A stretch of 64,000 nt of DNA from Lachnospiraceae bacterium (GCA_022799175.1 JAAWNY010000002.1:1-64000), one strand, 5' to 3'; counted from the stretch's first letter, positions 1 to 8,519 are shown. Translations and numbers: made by a program. The notes: generated from the sequence alone by a model not told the origin.

Positions 1-1980
1 AACCTTACCTTAACCGGCTATGCAGAATTTACCAATCACGGCAATTATGAGCAGGATCAGGTAAACCTGCAGTACTCCCTGTTTATCACACGAACCTTAT
101 TTGAAAAAAACCGGATTATCCAACAGATACACGGCAACCTCGATGCTCTTGCCGAAGATGAACAGGTAGATAAAAAACAAGTATCGGAGCGCTTTTTTGG
201 TCTGGCTGGCGCAGAGGTTTCTTCTTACTGCGGCGATAAGGAAATTTTTCTGGGAAAATATCACAGCTACAGCGATCCGCAGGGCGTTTTTTCGGGCAGT
301 CTGGGAAATACTTTAAGCTACAATGAAAATTCCTGCGGAGCATTATCCTGCACGGTTACACTAAAACCCGGGGAAACAAAAACAGTTGTTTTTCTTCTTG
401 GCGAAGGAAGTTCGGATGAAGCAGAAAACATCCTTAACCGTTATACCGAACCAGAGCAGCAAACATCCCGGGAAGTTCTTCAATTATCCCATGACTGGGA
501 GAAAAAGCTTGAACATTTTCAGGTTCATACCCCCAGCCCAGAATTTGACACGATGATCAATACCTGGAATGCCTATAACTGTTTTATCACTTTTATCTGG
601 TCGCGTGCAGCCTCTTTGATTTACTGCGGTCTGCGCAACGGCTACGGCTACCGGGATACGGTGCAGGATATTCAGGGAATCATCCATCTTGCGCCGGAAA
701 TGGCAAAAGAAAAAATCCGCTTTATGCTTTCTGCCCAGGTAAGCCATGGGGGTGGGCTGCCCCTGGTCAAATTTACACACCATCCGGGCCATGAGGACAC
801 TCCGGAAGACGCCTCTTACCGTCAGGAAACCGGACATCCGGCCTACCGCGCCGATGATGCTCTGTGGCTGTTTCCAACGGTTTATAAGTACATCGCCGAA
901 ACCGGAGATACGGCCTTCCTTGACGAAGTTATCCCCTTTGCCGATAAAGAAGAAGGAAGCGTTTATGAGCATTTGACCCGGGCGCTTCAGTTTTCTTTCA
1001 GCCACCTTGGGCCTCATGGCACACCGGCAGGGCTTCATGCGGACTGGAATGACTGCCTGCGCCTGGGGGCAGACGGAGAATCCTCCTTTGTAGCCATGCA
1101 GTTCTATTATGCCATATCCATTATCTGCCAGTTTGCTCGCTGCAAAAACGACATGAAAAGCAGCGAATACTGGGAAAAGAAGCTGGAGGAAACCGGAAAG
1201 CTTATCCAAAGCCTGTACTGGGATAACGATCGTTTTATCCGCGGCTATACCCAGGCAGGAGAACGCATCGGGGCAGCGGCTGATAAAGAGGCGAATCTCT
1301 GGCTGAATCCGCAAAGCTGGGCAGTTATCAGCGGGCTTGCCTCTAAAGAGCAGGCAGACATAGCCTTAGAAGCCGTTTACCGGCATCTGAACACCGAATA
1401 CGGGGCCGTCCTGATGAACCCGCCTTACCACAGTCATGCCTTTGACGGTGCTCTGTCCGTTATCTATAACCAGGGAACCAAGGAAAACGCGGGAATTTTC
1501 TCCCAATCCCAGGGCTGGCTGATTCTTGCCGAAGCCATGTGCGGACACGGAGAACATGCCTTTACTTACTTCATGGAAAATGCGCCGTCCGCACAGAACA
1601 GCCGCGCCGAAATCCGCCGCTTAGAACCATACTGCTACGGACAGTTCACCGAGGGCAGCGCCAGCAGACATCCCGGACGTTCCCATGTCCATTGGTTGAC
1701 CGGCACAGCTTCCACGATGATGGTCGGATGTGTCGAAGGCATCCTTGGCATCCGCCCGGATTTAACCGGAATCAGGCTTTCGCCCTCGATTCCCCAAAAC
1801 TGGGACTGCCTGGAAATTCATAAAGATTTCCGCGGAAAACACCTTCATATTGTTATTCAAAATCCAAACCGGAAGGAATCCGGCGTGCAGAAGCTTGTCC
1901 TTAACGGCACGGAGCTTGCCGAAAATTACATTCCTGCCAGTCTTCTTAACGAAAAAAATGAAATCCTACTGACAATGTGA
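1..1980 (+). CDS. GH94 family glycoside phosphorylase, 3' part (5' end outside window)
   Basis: The frame is open from base 1 to the TGA at 1978-1980, giving the last 659 residues of a larger protein. Seen: the family motif NGYGYRDTVQD near residue 216, DWNDC near residue 348 (its Asp fits the GH94 general acid), and a C-terminal beta-sandwich-like end. GH94 enzymes reversibly phosphorolyse beta-linked glucosides (cellobiose, cellodextrin, laminaribiose, chitobiose, beta-1,2-glucans) in the cytoplasm, releasing a sugar-1-phosphate. The exact substrate cannot be read from this fragment; cellobiose phosphorylase is only one option. The gene is visibly richer in GC than the AT-rich DNA that follows. 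No downstream gene seems co-transcribed. Confidence 0.85.
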   Translation, partial: NLTLTGYAEFTNHGNYEQDQVNLQYSLFITRTLFEKNRIIQQIHGNLDALAEDEQVDKKQVSERFFGLAGAEVSSYCGDKEIFLGKYHSYSDPQGVFSGSLGNTLSYNENSCGALSCTVTLKPGETKTVVFLLGEGSSDEAENILNRYTEPEQQTSREVLQLSHDWEKKLEHFQVHTPSPEFDTMINTWNAYNCFITFIWSRAASLIYCGLRNGYGYRDTVQDIQGIIHLAPEMAKEKIRFMLSAQVSHGGGLPLVKFTHHPGHEDTPEDASYRQETGHPAYRADDALWLFPTVYKYIAETGDTAFLDEVIPFADKEEGSVYEHLTRALQFSFSHLGPHGTPAGLHADWNDCLRLGADGESSFVAMQFYYAISIICQFARCKNDMKSSEYWEKKLEETGKLIQSLYWDNDRFIRGYTQAGERIGAAADKEANLWLNPQSWAVISGLASKEQADIALEAVYRHLNTEYGAVLMNPPYHSHAFDGALSVIYNQGTKENAGIFSQSQGWLILAEAMCGHGEHAFTYFMENAPSAQNSRAEIRRLEPYCYGQFTEGSASRHPGRSHVHWLTGTASTMMVGCVEGILGIRPDLTGIRLSPSIPQNWDCLEIHKDFRGKHLHIVIQNPNRKESGVQKLVLNGTELAENYIPASLLNEKNEILLTM

Positions 1981-2042
1981 TGACATCTAAGACAAATAGC
2001 CGAGAAATTTTAAGGAGATGTTGCAAAATCACCAAATTAGAT

Positions 2043-2067
2043 GATAGAGCGATGCCCTCGCTCTATC
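2043..2067. terminator. Perfect 10-bp hairpin after the GH94 gene
   Basis: GATAGAGCGA and TCGCTCTATC pair around the 5-base loop TGCCC, 63 bases after the GH94 stop codon. There is no clear T-run after it, so it may be a weak terminator, an mRNA 3' stabiliser or part of a mobile-element scar. Confidence 0.4.
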
Positions 2068-2094
2068 TAGGCAAAGGGGCTGTCGGGATGAACT

Positions 2095-2149
2095 GCTCCC
2101 TCCTAAGTAACAAGTTTTTATTATCTCACTTGTCTACCTAGAAGGGAGC
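2095..2149. repeat. Imperfect inverted repeat, possible insertion-sequence end or MITE scar
   Basis: The arm GCTCCCTCCTAAGTAACAAG at 2095-2114 is the near reverse complement of 2129-2149, which ends CTAGAAGGGAGC. The arms flank a T-rich loop. The spacer between the GH94 gene and the next genes (1981-2329) has no other coding signal. The base composition shift and the recombinase remnant 2 kb away suggest insertion-element debris, but no transposase fragment is seen. Confidence 0.35.
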
Positions 2150-2329
2150 ATATCAGTCTGATATTTTTTACTCTTTTTGATTTTTCATGTATAGAATCTT
2201 GTAAATCTCCTGTAAATATGCTAAACTGAATACAATAACTAATGGACAATATTATGTATATTATCTAAATAACTTTTAATGATATCAGTTTTCAGGCACG
2301 CCCCAGAAAAGACAAGGAGAATTTGGTAA

Positions 2330-2497
2330 ATGGTTGATCAGGCTATTAAAAATCTTGTAAAATATGGATTCCAGAAAGAACAGTTAAACGAAGCAGGACA
2401 TGTCTTTGCAAGGATTTCTGAGGGTACATATGCGTATAAATGCGATAAAGCAGGTCGGAAAATCTTTGGAAAATTCCCGGCAAGCGTAAGGTTTTAG
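2330..2497 (+). CDS. Small hypothetical protein (55 aa)
   Basis: An ATG at 2330 follows a good ribosome binding site (AAGGAG at 2314-2319) and runs 55 codons to TAG at 2495. The product is Lys-rich with no membrane segment or signal peptide and begins MVDQAIKNLVKYGFQKEQL. It ends 14 bases before the AraC-type gene, so the two could be co-transcribed. I do not recognise a family. It could be the remaining start of a longer broken gene. Confidence 0.45.
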   Translation: MVDQAIKNLVKYGFQKEQLNEAGHVFARISEGTYAYKCDKAGRKIFGKFPASVRF

Positions 2498-2511
2498 GAA
2501 AAGTACATACT

Positions 2512-3288
2512 ATGAGTTATCAAAATGAATGGCTTCTTTTAGAGGCAGAAGATGAAATTGATGAGGTAGAACATCGTCCCCCCACAGAAGAATATTTATT
2601 TTATCGGAATGTGACCAACGGTGATGTTGATGCGATAAAGAAAAATTGTGAGCAGCAGCGTTTTTTGGACACTGACGGGGTAGGCGTACTTTCCAGGAAT
2701 CCCATTACCAATTTAAAGTACCATTTTGTGATAACAACAGCAATGATTACCCGCATGTGTAAGCAGAAAGGGATGGAACTGGAGCTGGCTTTTCGAATGA
2801 GTGATTTTTATATTCAGAAGCTGGATAATATTCATACGATAGAAGGGGTGCGGAGCCTGCACGATACCATGGTTTTGGATTATACGGAAAAGATGAGAAG
2901 AATCTGCAGGAGCGATACCAATTCCCGACACATCAATGTGTGCAAAGAATATATTTATTCCCATATAAAAGAGCGGATTACGGTGGAAGACCTAGCCGAT
3001 GTGCTGGGCGTGTCAGCCAATTATCTTTCCCGGCTGTTTAAAAAAGAAACCGGTGATTCTGTCAGTACTTATATCCGCACGCAAAAAATTGAGATGGCAA
3101 AAAATCTTCTGCAATACAGTGAATATTCCATGATTGAAATTGCAAACCGCCTGTCATTTTCCTCACAGAGCCATTTTATTCAGCAATTTCGTGAATCTGT
3201 GGGTATGACACCAAAGAAATATCGTGATATGAACCATGCAATACAATGGGATATTGAGACGAAAACAGAACAAACTGAAAATCAATAA
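2512..3288 (+). CDS. AraC family transcriptional regulator
   Basis: 258 residues. The last ~100 form the two helix-turn-helix units of AraC/XylS proteins: ITVEDLADVLGVSANYLSRLF in the first, and SMIEIANRLSFSSQSHFIQQF with the family signature ending GMTPKKYR in the second. The N-terminal ~150 residues are helical and lack an obvious cupin effector pocket, similar to the N-terminal part of YesN/YSIRK-like clostridial regulators. The start codon follows the 55-aa reading frame by 14 bases with only a weak ribosome binding site. The target is unknown; the neighbouring 225-aa gene is a candidate. A 7-bp hairpin GAATTCC/GGAATTC lies just after the stop. Confidence 0.85.
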   Translation: MSYQNEWLLLEAEDEIDEVEHRPPTEEYLFYRNVTNGDVDAIKKNCEQQRFLDTDGVGVLSRNPITNLKYHFVITTAMITRMCKQKGMELELAFRMSDFYIQKLDNIHTIEGVRSLHDTMVLDYTEKMRRICRSDTNSRHINVCKEYIYSHIKERITVEDLADVLGVSANYLSRLFKKETGDSVSTYIRTQKIEMAKNLLQYSEYSMIEIANRLSFSSQSHFIQQFRESVGMTPKKYRDMNHAIQWDIETKTEQTENQ

Positions 3289-3381
3289 AAATGAATTCCC
3301 TTTTCGGAATTCGGTACCCACTGAAAATGAGATAATATATATGTATTGCGGGTGACGGGCAAAGATTTTATAATCAGATAG

Positions 3382-4059
3382 ATGTCAGATATGAAAGGCA
3401 TTTATATGTGTATAATTGGTAATAAAATAGAAATCAATCCTCAAAAACTTTACAACGGTTGTATTTTTATGGCAGTGGCCCATGCTGTAGCTGTAGGAGA
3501 ATATCCGGAATTAAATTATGAACACTATTGGGATGGCATAAATTACTGCATGAATAACAGTCAGGGATGTCGTGGCACGATTACCTTTGGCAAAAAATAT
3601 ATCATTGCTGTATTTCAGGATATATCAGCAAAAACGCCATATCAGGATGCGATGAACTATTTTTTAGGTGCGCCGGAAGCCATTGTTGAGCTTGCGAAAA
3701 CAGAAGCTTTCCAATATGTTTTGGAAAATATAGCCGGGGAAATAAAGCCCTATATAACAGCGGCGTTTTGGGGAACTTGGGATGAACTGTACAGTACGTC
3801 TGAATATGGTGAGTTTATGAAAAATAGCGCTCACATACTTGATATACAGCTTATGGAAATCCATGAAGCGCTCAAAGCTTGTGACGATTATTATGGACTT
3901 ACTGACGAACAGATGGACTTAATTCTTTTTCTTTCAAAGCAGCGCACCCAGACGGACTTTTCCATGCCGATAATCTTAAAAAGGACTAATGCATTGTACG
4001 GTGACATGGATGAAATCAGAGTATCTATGGATGAATTAAACATCAAATTGGAAGAGTAA
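3382..4059 (+). CDS. Hypothetical protein (about 217-225 aa)
   Basis: No family recognised. The product is soluble and acidic towards the C terminus, with no signal peptide. It has a GTITFGKKYIIAVFQD stretch (beta-rich) followed by helices, and a Tyr/Trp-rich middle (FWGTWDELYSTSEYGEF). Three in-frame ATGs lie at 3382, 3391 and 3406. The last has the most plausible ribosome binding site (AAAGG at 3394-3398), so the N terminus is uncertain. The gene follows the AraC-type regulator by 93 bases. AT content and the mobile remnants to the right suggest accessory DNA. Confidence 0.6.
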   Translation: MSDMKGIYMCIIGNKIEINPQKLYNGCIFMAVAHAVAVGEYPELNYEHYWDGINYCMNNSQGCRGTITFGKKYIIAVFQDISAKTPYQDAMNYFLGAPEAIVELAKTEAFQYVLENIAGEIKPYITAAFWGTWDELYSTSEYGEFMKNSAHILDIQLMEIHEALKACDDYYGLTDEQMDLILFLSKQRTQTDFSMPIILKRTNALYGDMDEIRVSMDELNIKLEE

Positions 4060-4426
4060 AAGAAAGCAGGAATATACATTGCATTTCAGGTTTTATGCAG
4101 TAGGAATACTTTTCCGAAAAGGGAGAAAATAAACTGGGGTATTGTAAAATAGATGAGTAATCATCTATGGAGCAAGGACAGCTTTGCAGCGCAAAAGGCG
4201 AGGCATAATTTAAAATTTTTATACAAAAGAGGATTGGAGGCGGCTGAATATGCCGCTACCTCCTTCTGCTGGTGCCGGACATTTTGTTCGCAACGTCATC
4301 GATAAATTGTCGGCCATGTTGCCAACCATCCAATCTTGCATTTTTACAATTTTTTCGAGAGTGACGGTCAAATCTTGCATTATCGCCATATCCAACGGTG
4401 TGGACAGCGCAGACGTTGTGCACCGG
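4060..4426. other. Non-coding stretch with mobile-element debris
   Basis: No gene with a credible ribosome binding site is seen. A perfect 8-bp hairpin, ATAGATGA gtaa TCATCTAT, sits at 4149-4168. From about 4230 the base composition rises in GC and both strands are open, but neither frame matches anything I know. The junction with the recombinase remnant lies near 4427. Confidence 0.4.
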
Positions 4427-4732
4427 ACGGATACCACAGGCGAAGCCAATCCCCTGACAGGGCTGTTGTTCTGCGCCGACTGCGGGGCCAAGATGTATAA
4501 TCACAAGCGGGGCGACAACTACAACTGCTCCACTTATGTTCTAACTTCTAAGTGGTCAGAACGGAAGTGTTGCAGTCACTATATAAGCAGCAGAGCCGTC
4601 CGTGCTCTGCTGCTTGACACCATCAGGACAGTCAGCACCTACGCAATCGGCCGGAATATCAATAAATACCATCAGTTTCTTCATCAGGAAATAGAAAAAT
4701 ACGAGGGAAAAACAGAGCAGAAAACAGCTTAG
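4427..4732 (+). pseudogene. Large serine recombinase, C-terminal remnant (TndX/Tn4451-like)
   Basis: From about 4427 the reading frame matches the zinc-ribbon part of large serine recombinases: GEANPLTGLLFCADCGAKMY, with two CxxC-type pairs (FCADC, then KCCSH), and the following helix starting ISSRAVRALLLDTI. The catalytic resolvase domain and the recombinase domain are absent, as is the usual coiled coil after the ribbon beyond ~35 residues. The upstream part of the open frame is unrelated sequence, so this is a broken end of an integrative element. A terminator follows at once. Confidence 0.75.
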
Positions 4733-4738
4733 GAATCA

Positions 4739-4775
4739 GGGGCTAAAATTGGTATTAACCGATAGCCCCTTTTTC
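4739..4775 (+). terminator. Rho-independent terminator
   Basis: GGGGCTA and TAGCCCC pair around a loop that itself can pair (TTGGT/ACCGA), followed by TTTTT. It closes the recombinase remnant and insulates the blaI-like promoter. Confidence 0.8.
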
Positions 4776-4859
4776 TTGTGATCATTGCTATTAATTTTAC
4801 TAAAAATACGTCATATATTCCAAGAGCTCTTTAATATAAGGGGAGTGTCAAAAGCGGGC

Positions 4860-4888
4860 TTGACAAAAAGACAACATCGTGTTATATT
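4860..4888 (+). promoter_or_regulatory. Promoter of the blaI-like/blaR1-like pair
   Basis: TTGACA at 4860-4865, a 17-base spacer and TATATT at 4883-4888. The -10 box overlaps the end of the first dyad operator, which is the layout expected for repression. Confidence 0.8.
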
Positions 4889-4908
4889 TTAATTGTCAAC
4901 ACCATGTT
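4873..4908. promoter_or_regulatory. Two BlaI-type dyad operators
   Basis: AACAtcgTGTT at 4873-4883 and AACAccaTGTT at 4898-4908 have the same half-sites and centres 25 bp apart. One lies over the promoter spacer/-10 and the other between the promoter and the ribosome binding site. BlaI/MecI-family dimers bind paired palindromes of this kind; autorepression is inferred. Confidence 0.7.
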
Positions 4909-4930
4909 ATACGTTAAGGAGGTTAAGCTC

Positions 4931-5314
4931 ATGGTACAGCAAATTTCTGATGCCGAACTTGAAATTATGAAAATCGTATGGGGAAACCCAGAGGAGGTGA
5001 CATTGTTCCCCTATATCATGGACGGGCTGGCGGCAAGGGGGAAGCCGTGCCAGAAGAATACCTTGATTGTACTCTTGTCGAGGCTGATGAATAAGGGCTT
5101 TTTGAGTGCCAAGAAAATTGGCCGCCGCAACGAATATACCACGCTTGTTTCGGAGACGGAATACCAGACAGCGCAGACAAAAAATTTCCTGGATAAGATT
5201 TATGAGGGAAGCGCAAAAGGACTGGTTTCCAATTTGATTTTTGGCGATCTGTTGGCAGACGAAGAATACGAGGAATTGAAAAGGCTGCTGGAGAAAGGAA
5301 AAGGGCAACAATGA
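4931..5314 (+). CDS. BlaI/MecI-family transcriptional repressor
   Basis: 127 residues from the ATG at 4931, chosen because AAGGAGG lies at 4916-4922; an earlier in-frame ATG at 4904 overlaps the second operator. The start ISDAELEIMKIVW is the classic BlaI/MecI winged-helix opening, and the pattern of a cleavable linker and C-terminal dimerisation helices follows. In known systems this repressor is inactivated by proteolysis triggered by the BlaR1/MecR1 sensor. Here the sensor gene overlaps by 4 bases (ATGA), so translation is coupled. Autorepression through the two dyads upstream is likely. The regulon outside these two genes is unknown. Confidence 0.92.
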   Translation: MVQQISDAELEIMKIVWGNPEEVTLFPYIMDGLAARGKPCQKNTLIVLLSRLMNKGFLSAKKIGRRNEYTTLVSETEYQTAQTKNFLDKIYEGSAKGLVSNLIFGDLLADEEYEELKRLLEKGKGQQ

Positions 5315-7896
5315 ATGTAGCTTTGAAAATTTTTCTGTCTATGTCCGTTTCTGGCAGCTTGCTTATTCTGGCTTTGCTTTTGGGGAAACGGTTTGTGAAA
5401 AATAAAATCAGCCGACAATGGCAGTATTACATTTGGCTGGTTGTTGTTTTGCGGCTACTGCTCCCGTTCGGGCCGGAAATAAGCCTGATGGGAAATACCT
5501 ATCAGGCTGTCGATCAGGCAATATCCCAAGCAACTTCTTTACCGCCACAACCGCAGTCTCCGATAAACGCTCCAAAAGGCGATTTTGCTCCCTGGGTTGG
5601 AGCGGAGCAGCACAATGAAACTGTAAATAGTCTGGCAAATGATTTAACAACTGTCCACCCACTTCAAGATATTGGAGCGTTGTTAATCAATCATATCTGG
5701 CTGATTTGGCTGGTGGCTTCGTTGGGCTTGCTGATACGAAAAATAACAATCTATCAGGGCTTTGTACAGTATATCAAGGCTGGATTAACCCCGGTTTCTG
5801 ATATTAAGCGGTTAGATGAACTTTCTATTGCTGCGGAGCAGTCAGGCATTAAAAAGCCGATTGAATTATGTGTTAATCCGTTGGTTTCTTCCCCGCTATT
5901 GATTGGATTTTTCCATCCATGTATCGTACTGCCCAGCGCGGATATTCCCGAAAAGGATTTTCGCTATATCATTCTGCATGAATTGACGCACTACAAACGG
6001 CGGGATATGTTCTATAAATGGCTGGTTCAAATTACCGTCTGCTTGCATTGGTTTAATCCGCTGGTTCATCTTATGAGCCGTGAAATTACTAAGGCTTGTG
6101 AATTTTCCTGTGATGAAGCTGTCCTCGCTAAAATAGGGAGAGGCAGTGCGCAGGACTATGGAAAAACCTTGCTTGATGCTATGGCGGCAGTGGGGAGATA
6201 CAAGGAAAACCTCGGAGCCGTTACGTTAAGCGAAAATAAACAGTTATTGAAAGAGAGGTTAGGCGCTATCATGAAGTTTAAGGAGCCGTCAAAAGCGGTT
6301 AAGATTTTGACTATCATGCTGACTTTGTTCTTGGCCGTGGGTGCATCTTTTGTTGGGGTTTATACAGTGGGAACCGCGCAAGCCGCCCCTCTCCCCCATA
6401 CACCTCTGGATATGGCGGGCAGGCCCGCCTTATCATTGGATGTCCGTAATGCTGCTGTAAATGTATTGGCGGCAGCGGACGATAAAATTTCTGCTGAATA
6501 TAACGGCGATGTTTATACGGTTGACATCAGTGAGCAGGACAAAAAATGGAACGTTTCTATATCCTGCAAAACAAATACAAACACGAATGATGAAACAATT
6601 AAGCTATACATCCCGGATATTGATTATGGCGATGTGAATTTGAGTGCTAACAGCGGATATTTAACTTGCGATCTTATCAGGTCTGGCAATATCGTAGGCA
6701 ACTTCAATATGGCGTCCGTCTTTTTGACTTTGCCAAAGGGTTTCGCTGGCTCGGTGGACGCTACGGCCAACAGTGGATATTTTCAGCTAATTTCCCAAGA
6801 TGATTTCAAGAATACCTCTACTACTATTACAGATAATGGCAGTTGGGGTGAGATATGCAGGCCGAAGAATTTCAAGGAAAGTGGAAATCTGGCTACTTTC
6901 ACCGATGGTACTGGAGCTAATGTGATCCAGGTAACACGGAAGGGATCCGGCGTGATGGGGATTTATACCTCGGACGCATTTGACACATCGAATTTCCCGG
7001 ATGACTGGAAAGACCTGTGGCAGAACGAATGGCAGGGCAAGTCTTGGGAAGATGACTGGTGGCGAAATACTTGGCAGGAAGCTGACACCCAGAATGCTTT
7101 CGCCACGTCTGGCGAGCAATCTGAAAAAGTGGATGCAGCTTCTGCAGACATAGAGCGGTATTATGAAGCTGACAGCTTGTCGCTGTTTGAAATCACGTTT
7201 CCCCGGCTGGATGACGATACTCAAAAGAAATGGTTGGAAAAGCTCTATGCTGCTGGGGACTTTGCGTTCTTCTCTGTTGCTGTGCGTTGGCTCGACACAA
7301 ATTCCGCTTTGTTTACCGGCTTCGCCGAAAAAGCGTATGCCGATAAGGAAATGGCGATTTTCTCCACCTTGACGGACTGCATGGATGAGGCAGAGTTGGA
7401 ATTTTGGCTGGACAGGGCTTTGGAAGATGGGAACGGAGCATTTCAATCCATCCTCTTTGCTAAGCTGGACCGGGGAGAGGAATTGGACGAGCTGGAAGAA
7501 AAGCAGGAGAAAGAATGGACCGAAGCGCAGGCGGCGCAATACCGGGCTGTGGGCGTTACGATGGATGGAAAAGACTATTACTATCAGGGCCAACTTGTCA
7601 ACATCTTTTTAGACATACGGGTCAACAGAGCCCTTTGCACACTGAATATGAATCCAAAAGGAACTGTCAATATCAAAATTGTCCGTGATGCGAATAACAA
7701 AATCACAGGTGTTTCCTATATGACCGAGGCGGAAGTGATTGAACTGTTGGGGAACACGAATGCCCTGGATGATAAAGCTGACATGGAAATCATTCCTGTT
7801 ATTTTTGACACCGTAGCGGCAGGAAAAACGGTTTCTTTGGGGGAATACACTACACATTGTCCGATGGGGATAAAGTTTTGTATGACATTTCAGTGA
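5311..7896 (+). CDS. BlaR1/MecR1-like M56 membrane peptidase sensor, frameshifted near its C terminus
   Basis: 861 residues as read. Domains: N-terminal membrane helices (residues ~8-26, 37-52, 122-143), M56 zinc peptidase with HELTH at 223-227 and a downstream ACEFSCDEAV, then a membrane helix at ~331-352. A long extracellular part follows: a DUF4097-like repetitive beta region (~370-550, with two SANSGY/TANSGY turns), an acidic middle, and a domain around GVTMDGKDYYYQGQLVNIF. There is no penicillin-binding SxxK sensor domain as in true BlaR1, so the signal is probably an envelope cue other than a beta-lactam. A tandem TACAC duplication at 7846-7855 shifts the frame, replacing the natural end by 12 foreign residues; the displaced end is annotated separately. 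Confidence 0.85.
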   Translation: MNVALKIFLSMSVSGSLLILALLLGKRFVKNKISRQWQYYIWLVVVLRLLLPFGPEISLMGNTYQAVDQAISQATSLPPQPQSPINAPKGDFAPWVGAEQHNETVNSLANDLTTVHPLQDIGALLINHIWLIWLVASLGLLIRKITIYQGFVQYIKAGLTPVSDIKRLDELSIAAEQSGIKKPIELCVNPLVSSPLLIGFFHPCIVLPSADIPEKDFRYIILHELTHYKRRDMFYKWLVQITVCLHWFNPLVHLMSREITKACEFSCDEAVLAKIGRGSAQDYGKTLLDAMAAVGRYKENLGAVTLSENKQLLKERLGAIMKFKEPSKAVKILTIMLTLFLAVGASFVGVYTVGTAQAAPLPHTPLDMAGRPALSLDVRNAAVNVLAAADDKISAEYNGDVYTVDISEQDKKWNVSISCKTNTNTNDETIKLYIPDIDYGDVNLSANSGYLTCDLIRSGNIVGNFNMASVFLTLPKGFAGSVDATANSGYFQLISQDDFKNTSTTITDNGSWGEICRPKNFKESGNLATFTDGTGANVIQVTRKGSGVMGIYTSDAFDTSNFPDDWKDLWQNEWQGKSWEDDWWRNTWQEADTQNAFATSGEQSEKVDAASADIERYYEADSLSLFEITFPRLDDDTQKKWLEKLYAAGDFAFFSVAVRWLDTNSALFTGFAEKAYADKEMAIFSTLTDCMDEAELEFWLDRALEDGNGAFQSILFAKLDRGEELDELEEKQEKEWTEAQAAQYRAVGVTMDGKDYYYQGQLVNIFLDIRVNRALCTLNMNPKGTVNIKIVRDANNKITGVSYMTEAEVIELLGNTNALDDKADMEIIPVIFDTVAAGKTVSLGEYTTHCPMGIKFCMTFQ

Positions 7897-8126
7897 AAAC
7901 GGAGAACAAAATGAAAGTCTTTTTCACAAAGGATGAGCGGGAAGATGTGGCCTATTGGTCTGTGAATAACCTGCGGCAGCCGGGGGAACCGCTGGAATAT
8001 ATCGTAGATTTTACTATTGTACCTCCAGCGACAAAGCCCGGAACCCATCAGTTGTATCTCCAGGCCCCGGACGGCGCCTTGGGAATTCTTAATCTCTCCA
8101 CTTTTTTGTCCAAAGTATTAACATAG
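7857..8126 (+). pseudogene. Displaced C-terminal end of the BlaR1-like sensor
   Basis: This frame continues the sensor after the 5-bp duplication. Removing one TACAC copy (7846-7850 or 7851-7855) joins SLGEY to TLSDGDKVLYDISVKTEN without a break, restoring a protein of roughly 935 residues ending at 8126. The fragment has no ribosome binding site of its own, so it is probably untranslated. It ends with IVPPATKPGTHQLYLQAPDG, typical of an extracellular beta domain. Confidence 0.8.
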
Positions 8127-8182
8127 ATCCAGCCTTTTAGACACCCCAGATAAAGTTACACTATCTTTTAGAGTACTCAAAG

Positions 8183-8211
8183 TTGAATTTTTGAATAAAT
8201 TGTGATATACT
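8183..8211 (+). promoter_or_regulatory. Promoter for the 41-aa membrane peptide
   Basis: TTGAAT at 8183-8188, a 17-base spacer and TATACT at 8206-8211, about 65 bases before the start codon. Confidence 0.6.
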
Positions 8212-8275
8212 GGACAAAGCGTAATTGTTTGCGAAGCGCTTTAAAAGTGACAAGTGGTCATGAGGAGGAACTGGG

Positions 8276-8401
8276 ATGGAATTATTGTATTTTATGGGTG
8301 GTGTGCTGTTGATTGTTATTTTTGCAGTGGTTGCCACTGTGACAACCGTGGCAAGCACTGCTGCTGTAATAGCGATGGAAGAGGAAGATGAAGAGGATTA
8401 A
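8276..8401 (+). CDS. Small single-span membrane protein (41 aa)
   Basis: ATG at 8276 after GAGGAGGA at 8262-8269, with TAA at 8399. The first ~30 residues are a hydrophobic, Val/Ala/Thr-rich membrane segment. The end is strongly acidic (MEEEDEED). A consensus promoter lies upstream and a strong terminator 30 bases downstream, so it appears to be a free-standing gene. I do not recognise the family. The acidic tail would lie in the cytoplasm or outside depending on orientation, which cannot be told here. Confidence 0.65.
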   Translation: MELLYFMGGVLLIVIFAVVATVTTVASTAAVIAMEEEDEED

Positions 8402-8429
8402 GGTTGTTCTTCCCCGAGAATGTTTAGAA

Positions 8430-8468
8430 GCCAGGCGGCGTTAGAAATGAGTGCTGCCTGGCATTTTT
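8430..8468 (+). terminator. Terminator of the 41-aa gene
   Basis: GCCAGGCGGC pairs with GCTGCCTGGC, followed by ATTTTT. Confidence 0.8.
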
Positions 8469-8519
8469 GGTTTTGTTTTCCGATGGTTTAAGGAGTAATG
8501 AAAGGGGAAGCAGAAACAG

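Noticed and set aside
484-1314. Long minus-strand reading frame inside the GH94 gene
   Set aside because: It is antisense to a conserved enzyme, has no ribosome binding site and its composition mirrors the plus-strand codons.
4250-4426. N-terminal part of the open frame before the recombinase remnant
   Set aside because: It does not resemble recombinase sequence and both strands are open there; treated as unrelated DNA joined to the remnant.
6787-7593. 268-codon minus-strand frame within the BlaR1-like gene
   Set aside because: Antisense to the sensor; no start signal and no recognisable motif.
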